64,000 nt of DNA, from the NCBI GenBank assembly GCA_030704615.1, contig CM060731.1, positions 65,888,756 through 65,952,755 of the forward strand, written 5' to 3'. The notes under the pieces were generated by a model. It saw only the letters and a program-made list of their open reading frames with translations. It was not told the DNA's origin and ran no database searches. The position numbers and the translations under genes were made by a program. The DNA is from Takakia lepidozioides. Its lineage: Eukaryota; Streptophyta; Takakiopsida; Takakiales; Takakiaceae. Numbering within the stretch: position 1 is the stretch's first letter; each line of letters begins with the position of its first letter. Below, in pieces: positions 63,801 to 64,000 of this stretch.

Positions 63801-64000
63801 TAGTGACGGTGACAAACTTTCTTCTTCTTCTCCTTCTCTCTAATTCTGTTCATTTATTAATGAAGCAGTGTAATATTATGGTTTGCGATGCAGAAAACTA
63901 TCACAATAGAAGGCTTGCGGGACACAGAGCAACTTGTTTCTACGTGTCTAGACGAAAATAAGTTGCGGGCACAGATTCAGCATGTTCCTGATCCTTTCTT
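30195..64000 (+). CDS. axonemal (inner-arm type) dynein heavy chain, gene continues beyond the window
   Basis: The product is the motor subunit of a flagellar dynein, which uses ATP to slide axonemal doublet microtubules; in a land plant this means motile sperm. The exons read in order as tail, DHC_N2 linker, AAA1-AAA4, stalk, AAA5, AAA6 and C-terminal region, described block by block below. The linker (FYFLSNDELLQ), GPAGAGKTET in AAA1, SPATVSRCG in AAA2, FIDDLNM in AAA3, GSGRGSLTR in AAA4, the stalk and KWVLLQNCHTNVGW in the C-terminal part identify the family. From 35266 on, most exon joins keep phase, so the gene looks functional. Three joins remain open: a small exon between 38300 and 39002, the end of the AAA5 exon near 51880, and an AAA6 exon between 53673 and 56204. 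The 5' end (before 34367) is uncertain. Which inner-arm class it belongs to cannot be told without alignment. Introns are packed with LINE and SINE copies. Confidence 0.93.
31651..32825 (+). CDS. dynein N-terminal tail exons (31651-32200, 32590-32825)
   Basis: The first exon encodes ASGTSIASMEEQ through DVYPLISELATEFFHAAQLF and ends in phase 1 at a GTAAGTG donor. The second begins after TTTCAG at 32590, joins in phase (VGVLWEGVVCMSKGP), and ends FFQ at a GTAATC donor at 32825. Dynein tails are poorly conserved, so the assignment to dynein rests on phase continuity and position. The intron at 32201-32589 holds a weak SINE-like segment. Confidence 0.55.
32280..32450 (-). repeat. degenerate SINE-like segment
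   Basis: On the minus strand a TAACCGGGTATAGC-like A box region precedes a GTTTATATCC-like B box. The match is weak. The segment lies within an intron of the dynein tail. Confidence 0.3.
33078..33471 (+). CDS. dynein tail exons with a tandemly duplicated exon (33127-33447)
   Basis: A short exon (33078-~33126, LPDWERASEWIGCAK) is followed by two copies of an exon reading ADDIQESTENIRQIVL and ADEIQESTENIRQIVL. The second copy runs to INSK and a GTAAGA donor at about 33471 and keeps an open frame with phase 0 at both ends. The first copy ends at a duplication junction that makes a new donor-like GTAATT. The join from the first exon into phase 0 does not work with the visible donor, so splicing here is unresolved. 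Confidence 0.5.
33127..33447 (+). repeat. 161-bp tandem duplication of intron end plus exon
   Basis: Copy 1 is 33127-33287 and copy 2 is 33288-33447. Both run from GTAATTATACAATGTAGATT through the polypyrimidine tract and the TTTTTAG acceptor to AACATGGCAT. They differ at a handful of positions, so the duplication looks recent. Confidence 0.92.
33558..35119 (+). CDS. dynein tail exons (33558-~33723, 34367-34593, 34791-~34857, ~35064-35119)
   Basis: The first exon reads TCNFFVNSEVKIQKLKLDWK, the second EMSRWANNILEAALAEALRR to KLEIFSGTL and the third LDDVFEALVMLPFMDSANELLQ. Using the GTAAGG donor at about 34858, the fourth continues RNGTYNDMDPVVEGEWLT. The joins from 33723 to 34367 and from 34593 to 34791 keep phase. 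The segment fits the region upstream of the DHC_N2 linker. The join from 35119 to the next exon does not keep phase, so its end needs transcript evidence. Confidence 0.6.
35266..37210 (+). CDS. dynein tail to linker exons (35266-36114, 36515-36865, 37121-37210)
   Basis: These exons are 849, 351 and 90 bp, all multiples of three with phase 0 joins. They encode helical, charged sequence such as RWTDFLISKDEFEAKVGEVL, then EYKSFKELDATFEYERQIQ and VQAFEERVEHIYAETISF. They fit the start of the DHC_N2 region that lever-arms the motor ring. Confidence 0.8.
37625..40817 (+). CDS. dynein linker (DHC_N2) and AAA1 P-loop exons
   Basis: The exons are 37625-37846 (LRLCHPAVRRLHWMEL), 38043-38300 (SEHVLELLDDQLVAAGSML, SPYAKALEGTVRSWRDKL), 39002-39271 (PIFLSANIQQQL ... 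KKRTTFPRFYFLSNDELLQ) and 39810-40817 (VLSNERKPSELQYHLCKCF ... PYGFDLID). All match DHC_N2 landmarks. A short exon for the WxYLE part, between 38300 and 39002, was not placed. The last exon carries the AAA1 Walker A GPAGAGKTET at about 40695-40724 and ends GNILK. The usual text is GPAGTGKTET. AAA1 is the main ATPase site of dynein. Confidence 0.92.
40930..41800 (+). mobile_element. cluster of nested LINE 3' ends in the AAA1 intron
   Basis: The intron 40818-42231 separates the AAA1 P-loop from its Walker B. It holds at least four plus-strand LINE 3' fragments end to end, with tails (TTTCA)n at about 40955-40979 and 41217-41243, a diverged tail near 41390, and another near 41790. The fragment at 41400-41790 keeps the zinc-binding C-terminal text CPACARDDSRESETEEHFFF. 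Later copies appear to have inserted at or next to earlier tails. Confidence 0.85.
42232..45504 (+). CDS. dynein AAA1 (Walker B) to AAA4 (P-loop), one 3,273-bp exon
   Basis: The exon begins GMASGGLWLCLDEFD right after a CAG acceptor and aligns with the usual GLAQSGAWxCFDEFN, so it joins GNILK exactly. It contains the AAA1 remainder (QQLLSIQ, TMKPRERV), the AAA2 P-loop GGSGTGKT (about 42978-43005), the AAA2 text NTMLDDTGLLCLNNGKR and SPATVSRCGIV, the AAA3 P-loop GRAGSGKT (44386-44409), the AAA3 Walker B IFIDDLNM, and the AAA4 P-loop GHSGSGRGSLTR (about 45433-45456). It stops at a GTGAAA donor after DLYE. The AAA1 Walker B has Leu for Phe and Asp for Asn relative to CFDEFN, but keeps the Asp and Glu. 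A GSGR in AAA4 is normal for axonemal dyneins. There are 1,091 codons without a stop. Confidence 0.95.
45976..48225 (+). CDS. dynein AAA4 exons (45976-46149, 46722-46880, 47983-48225)
   Basis: Three phase-0 exons of 174, 159 and 243 bp. They read VQFNSNYSHQMWKADLRHLI and LLIEEADFTSQGTIMQDLN, then LLGEEEKYYLQQELHRLEDT to LKSKLHV, then VICAGDDACQKGLLLSTVIA and FAVDYYDCWTSGALQAVAK. The last block aligns with the usual VVLCMSP...FPSLVNCCTIDWFxxWPxxAL but is strongly diverged; the SP and the Arg/Met/Phe/Pro text are replaced. Introns hold a LINE fragment and a SINE. Confidence 0.88.
46920..47120 (-). mobile_element. LINE 3' fragment, minus strand
   Basis: The stretch starts with GAAATGAAATGATACTTTATA, the complement of the family tail, and continues with text like CCTCATGCAAGTAGG from the ORF end. 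It is strongly degraded and lacks a clear 3' hairpin. Confidence 0.65.
47440..47645 (+). repeat. tRNA-derived SINE, best copy
   Basis: The Pol III A box TAGCCCAGTGG (47467-47477) fits TRGYNNARNGG exactly and the B box GGTTCAAAACC (47512-47522) follows 34 bases later. The body reads CCTTCCCATTGGAAGGCAGT then GTAAGT-free text ending CACCATAAGTTATGC. The body recurs at about 56476-56615 (minus) and 62163-62255 (plus), which makes this a dispersed family. Confidence 0.8.
48478..50823 (+). CDS. dynein stalk: coiled coil 1 and microtubule-binding domain exons
   Basis: The exons are 48478-48849 (SYNEMLHVFGIILDHKGKEV, then coiled coil LRLETGLKKLQSTRQLV), 49108-49329 (IKQLSQLNKKDISELKSF, TQPPPRLLIVLEALCIIL, TDNYWPVARELLSQ), 49726-49944 (VNFVQMLLHFNKDTMENF, QFKPEKVQRISVACRSICVW) and 50726-50823 (ANQNLETCKEKLREKRQNL). 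Sizes and phases agree (0,0,0, ending in 2). The order matches coiled coil 1, the microtubule-binding domain with its PP motif, the NPxFxPEKI region and the start of coiled coil 2. The stalk binds the neighbouring doublet and relays the ATPase state. Confidence 0.9.
49478..49655 (+). pseudogene. decayed duplicate of the 49726-49944 stalk exon
   Basis: Bases 49478-~49655 repeat the sequence starting at 49700 about 222 bases downstream: GTTTGTTGCTGCTGCC against GTTCGTTGCTGCTGCA, then the same exon text. In the left copy the CCAG acceptor is CCAC, and in-frame stops occur where the working exon has FTMEK (AAATAG) and NPQF (TCATAG). It is a nonfunctional exon copy inside the intron. Confidence 0.9.
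50028..50545 (-). mobile_element. LINE 3' end, minus strand, well preserved
   Basis: Read on the minus strand, the copy holds the C-terminal zinc-binding region of the reverse transcriptase ORF (LCPACIGRSKEIETEEHFFY), the end text YLHEAFTLRHSLEH, the 3' UTR, the hairpin AAGCTCTATGAGCTT (50066-50080 on plus as its inverse) and a (TTTCA)n tail at 50028-50043. It lies in the intron between the stalk exons at 49944 and 50726. Confidence 0.88.
51173..51930 (+). CDS. dynein coiled coil 2 and AAA5 exon (end uncertain)
   Basis: The exon joins the previous one in phase (AG plus G gives Arg, RYENARLTKNSLARKAED). It covers coiled coil 2 (LQRAVRLITQLDGECSRW), the AAA5 region (LLAASYVAYLGAFPAAVR, LENAIIVSNNSRPTLLLD, PQGQGSKWI) and the sensor region (LLLVENVGGNIPPDLLKL). 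After IEHGG the sequence no longer matches the usual FRFYLTTKLxNPHY motif. The frame stays open to a stop at 51927-51929, and a donor near 51879 is only one possibility. This is the weakest point of the motor-domain model. Confidence 0.82.
52045..52580 (-). mobile_element. degraded LINE 3' fragments with internal duplication, minus strand
   Basis: The complement of the family tail appears twice (GAAATGAATGACACTTTATAG near 52047 and GAAATGAAATGGTACTTCATA near 52080), followed by fragments of the 3' UTR and ORF end. A 121-bp tandem duplication lies inside at 52150-52391. Confidence 0.7.
52150..52391. repeat. 121-bp near-perfect tandem duplication
   Basis: The unit GCCATCAATAAGCAGCCCTC through AACTCAATTTTGA occurs at 52150-52270 and 52271-52391 with only one or two differences, so it is recent. 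It lies within the LINE-derived part of a dynein intron. Confidence 0.93.
52594..53673 (+). CDS. dynein AAA5/AAA6 linker exons (52594-52657, 53293-53417, 53602-53673)
   Basis: The exons read AGASLNVVDFTVTFHGLCSQ, then AAEKERPDLEEERNQLLHQ and MEDQILTLLQGT, then ETILDNEVLEEALSKATA. They align with the usual NFTVTxxGLEDQLL, VxxERPDLEExRxxLI and LDDExLIxxLxxSK motifs. Phases agree (1, then 0, then 0). Between them lies a degraded plus-strand LINE fragment. Confidence 0.9.
52690..53110 (+). mobile_element. degraded LINE fragments, plus strand
   Basis: Pieces resembling the family ORF end (GGAAATTGAAACTGAAGAAC at about 52948) and 3' end (GTACGTTATAAAGTCTCGTTTCA near 53085) are recognisable, but the hairpin and tail are eroded. 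Confidence 0.6.
53733..54645 (+). mobile_element. LINE 3' part with reverse transcriptase C-terminus, plus strand
   Basis: The copy begins in the conserved reverse transcriptase text (TATGGGTTGCAGGTCAATCT, protein MQVNLSKT...), where in-frame stops are present. It continues through the region after the polymerase domain, the zinc-binding block (LCSACIGRSREIGTEEHFFY), the 3' UTR, the hairpin AGCTCTATGAGCT (about 54600-54614) and the tail CATTTCATTTC. It lies in the intron upstream of the AAA6 exon. The element is 5'-truncated and dead. Confidence 0.88.
54646..55435 (+). mobile_element. two LINE fragments, one with reverse transcriptase N-terminal part
   Basis: 54646-54960 is a partial ORF end (TEEHFFF-like and LTLRRSHEDY text). 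54977-55240 encodes about 85 aa of the reverse transcriptase start (LFNEVVQRGFPTEWTKSIIH, PLFKSGDRLAPTNYRTI, ending GQAGFRRN). The usual polymerase Asp motif YxDD is not included. 55245-55435 jumps to the 3' end with hairpin AAGCTCTACGAGCTT (55382-55396) and tail, so an internal deletion or a second insertion is present. Confidence 0.85.
55436..55700 (+). mobile_element. LINE 3' fragment, plus strand
   Basis: Text of the ORF end (FHCPLYYE-like, YLNNALHLRDSLE) is followed by CATATGCTCTATGAGCTTTCCGTGGACATT. It lacks the (TTTCA)n tail, which is replaced by unrelated sequence. Confidence 0.7.
56204..57339 (+). CDS. dynein AAA6 exons (56204-56438, 56694-56858, 57192-57339)
   Basis: The exons read DLVGLQLEAVYQWTLPWFRN to CSSLLLRHRLLFGLLVAF, then EEWMFLLHCQAA and PSWLQPSSMEWTHLCLLSTL, then FQGLVEDLHQKSWQEFFERT and LGPFRSLLVIRCLQPNK. 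They align with the usual YQxSLxxFxxLF, LFExHKLLFxF, EEWxFFLxG, PxWLxxxxWxExxxLSxLPxF and FQRLLxLRCLRPDK. Phases agree (start 1, then 2, 2, end 0). A preceding exon is missing between 53673 and 56204; a candidate starts at about 55746 with VTRQQIAESNEGI. Confidence 0.88.
56470..56620 (-). repeat. SINE copy, minus strand
   Basis: On the minus strand TTGCCCAGTGCACAGGG (A box region) precedes GGGTTCAAAGCC (B box) and then the shared body AGAAGGCAGTAGCCCCTTTT and CACCATAATTTATGCTT. It matches the copy at 47440-47645 and lies in a dynein intron. Confidence 0.75.
57725..58660 (-). mobile_element. LINE 3' half, minus strand, best preserved copy
   Basis: Read on the minus strand it has reverse transcriptase text (CKDYGMQVNLSKTKIMVFNG, SYRYLGLVINSP), the connecting region (LQAKCKQIHLRHPPTKKWLF), the block TFLVLRDDRILRPNYLSAPL, the zinc-binding end (LCPACIGRSKEIETEEHFFF) and YLHEAFTLRQSLEH with a stop, then the 3' UTR, the hairpin AAGCTCTACGAGCTT (57762-57776 as its inverse) and a (TTTCA)n tail near 57727-57740. 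Two open frames (174 and 111 codons) cover most of it, so it is younger than the other copies. The 5' half is absent. Confidence 0.9.
59188..61332 (+). CDS. dynein C-terminal exons, first part
   Basis: The exons are 59188-59340 (VIEAASKLVKEQLLLEDEDQ, MPITCIF), 59551-59619 (ILSFAKRRSMLQKLWVFSLD), 59709-59755 (GPKILEAVREAAVWGK), 60465-60629 (WVLLQNCHTNVGWINSTLEI, NNFRLWMTTIPTSHQPANLV), 60949-61036 (SLKVVVEPPDGLKSKVVHIL) and 61211-61332 (SRAFFRLAIFHSLLQQRGSA). They align with PLIFxLSPGxDP, xSLGQGQGPxAxxxI, GxWVxLQNCHLxxxW, FRLWLTSxPxxxFPxxxLQ, VxxEPPxGLRxNL and LCFFHAxxQERxxFGxxGW. Phases agree across all joins. The donor at 59340 (GTCCTA) is weak. Confidence 0.9.
61725..61800 (+). mobile_element. 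LINE 3' terminal scrap, plus strand
   Basis: Only the last part of the family is present: CTCTTTGAGCTT, then ACGCAGACGTTATAAAGTACCATTTCGTTTC. It lies in the intron between 61332 and 61879. Confidence 0.7.
61879..62825 (+). CDS. dynein C-terminal exons, second part (61879-62108, 62468-62583, 62731-~62825)
   Basis: They read GWNVPLQLSLGDFNLAKSQL and LRGMRYMLTEIVYGGYVVDA, then LEDLISHTLTLPDRDDPE, then VMGLPKDAATGHALRDAQEL. They match GWNIPYEFNxxDL, ALxYLxGExNYGGRVTDDWD, the region before PEVFGLHPNADI, and that motif itself in diverged form. Phases agree (2, 1, 0). The end of the last exon near 62825 is uncertain. Confidence 0.88.
62163..62255 (+). repeat. SINE 3' fragment, plus strand
   Basis: The body text GGAAGGTTGTAGCCCTTCCG and AAGTGACACCATAA matches the other two SINE copies. 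The tRNA-like head is absent, so the copy is 5'-truncated or eroded. Confidence 0.65.
62826..63130. other. intron sequence, nothing recognised
   Basis: No exon, RNA or repeat was identified. The frame from the preceding exon remains open to 62994 but has lost similarity to dynein. Confidence 0.4.
63130..63540 (+). mobile_element. LINE 3' end, plus strand, well preserved
   Basis: The copy begins abruptly in the zinc-binding region (LCPACIGRSKEIETEEHFFF), continues with YYEIRGRFHCLFSGTQ, loses a short stretch before YEDQ, and has the 3' UTR, the hairpin AAGCTCTACGAGCTT (63484-63498) and a tail of TTTCA units at about 63521-63540. Confidence 0.85.
63541..63725 (+). mobile_element. second LINE 3' end inserted next to the previous tail
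   Basis: A second, more diverged 3' end follows at once: GTTGCTTTCGGGCTGCTTTT, AAGCTCTTTGAGCTT (63672-63685) and CCATTTCATTTCATTG. The tail-to-body arrangement repeats the pattern at 40930-41800. Confidence 0.8.
63893..64000 (+). CDS. possible further dynein C-terminal exon, cut by the window edge
   Basis: After a CAG acceptor the frame reads KTITIEGLRDTEQLVSTCLD and KLRAQIQHVPDPF, open to the window end. Its position fits the helical segment after the GLHPNADI-like motif. Similarity is too weak to be certain. Confidence 0.5.

Overview
The window is nuclear DNA from a land plant. Genes are rich in introns with GT..AG boundaries, and the genes are of plant type (a membrane-anchored SDR like DHRS7, a secreted DsbA-like thioredoxin, an RBM26/27-like CCCH/RRM protein). 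The mobile elements are also plant-like (Ty3/gypsy integrase, an L1-type ORF1 with a zinc knuckle, a hAT MITE). The last half is one axonemal dynein heavy chain gene. Flowering plants and conifers lack such genes, so the source should be a lineage with swimming sperm: a fern, lycophyte, bryophyte, cycad or Ginkgo. The repeat load favours a large genome such as a fern; the species cannot be fixed from the sequence.

Layout. 1-10.5 kb is repeat-rich: the 3' end of a decayed Ty3/gypsy element (1-~1.7 kb), unidentified remnants (2.9-4.8 kb), an L1-type ORF1 remnant on the minus strand (~5.0-6.4 kb), an array of AT-rich hairpin units (~6.95-7.96 kb) and a 374-bp hAT-type MITE with an intact 8-bp target duplication (9,725-10,098). 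10.5-14.9 kb holds a plus-strand SDR gene whose splice phases agree over ten exons. 16.1-17.4 kb holds a four-exon DsbA-like gene encoding 221 aa. 19.7-25.6 kb holds a six-exon gene for a 1,053-aa PWI-like/CCCH/RRM/coiled-coil/RRM protein. 27.1-28.6 kb is a minus-strand partial copy of that gene, tail to tail, with the same intron positions. About 30.2 kb to the right edge is the dynein heavy chain gene on the plus strand, which runs off the window.

The dynein gene can be read almost continuously: N-terminal tail, DHC_N2 linker, AAA1 (P-loop and Walker B split by an intron), one 3,273-bp exon from the AAA1 Walker B to the AAA4 P-loop, the stalk coiled coils around the microtubule-binding domain, AAA5, AAA6 and the C-terminal region. 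Its introns carry at least a dozen 3'-truncated copies of one LINE family with (TTTCA)n tails and a short conserved 3' hairpin, plus copies of a tRNA-derived SINE. Two local exon duplications are visible, one recent (33,127-33,447) and one decayed (49,478-~49,655).

The four genes are not an operon and show no evident common pathway. I found no clear undescribed system. The best leads are the divergent dynein with its exon duplications, the LINE 3' hairpin, the hairpin array and the inverted partial duplication of the RNA-binding gene. Exon boundaries were derived by hand from reading frame, splice dinucleotides and remembered family consensus; none has transcript support.
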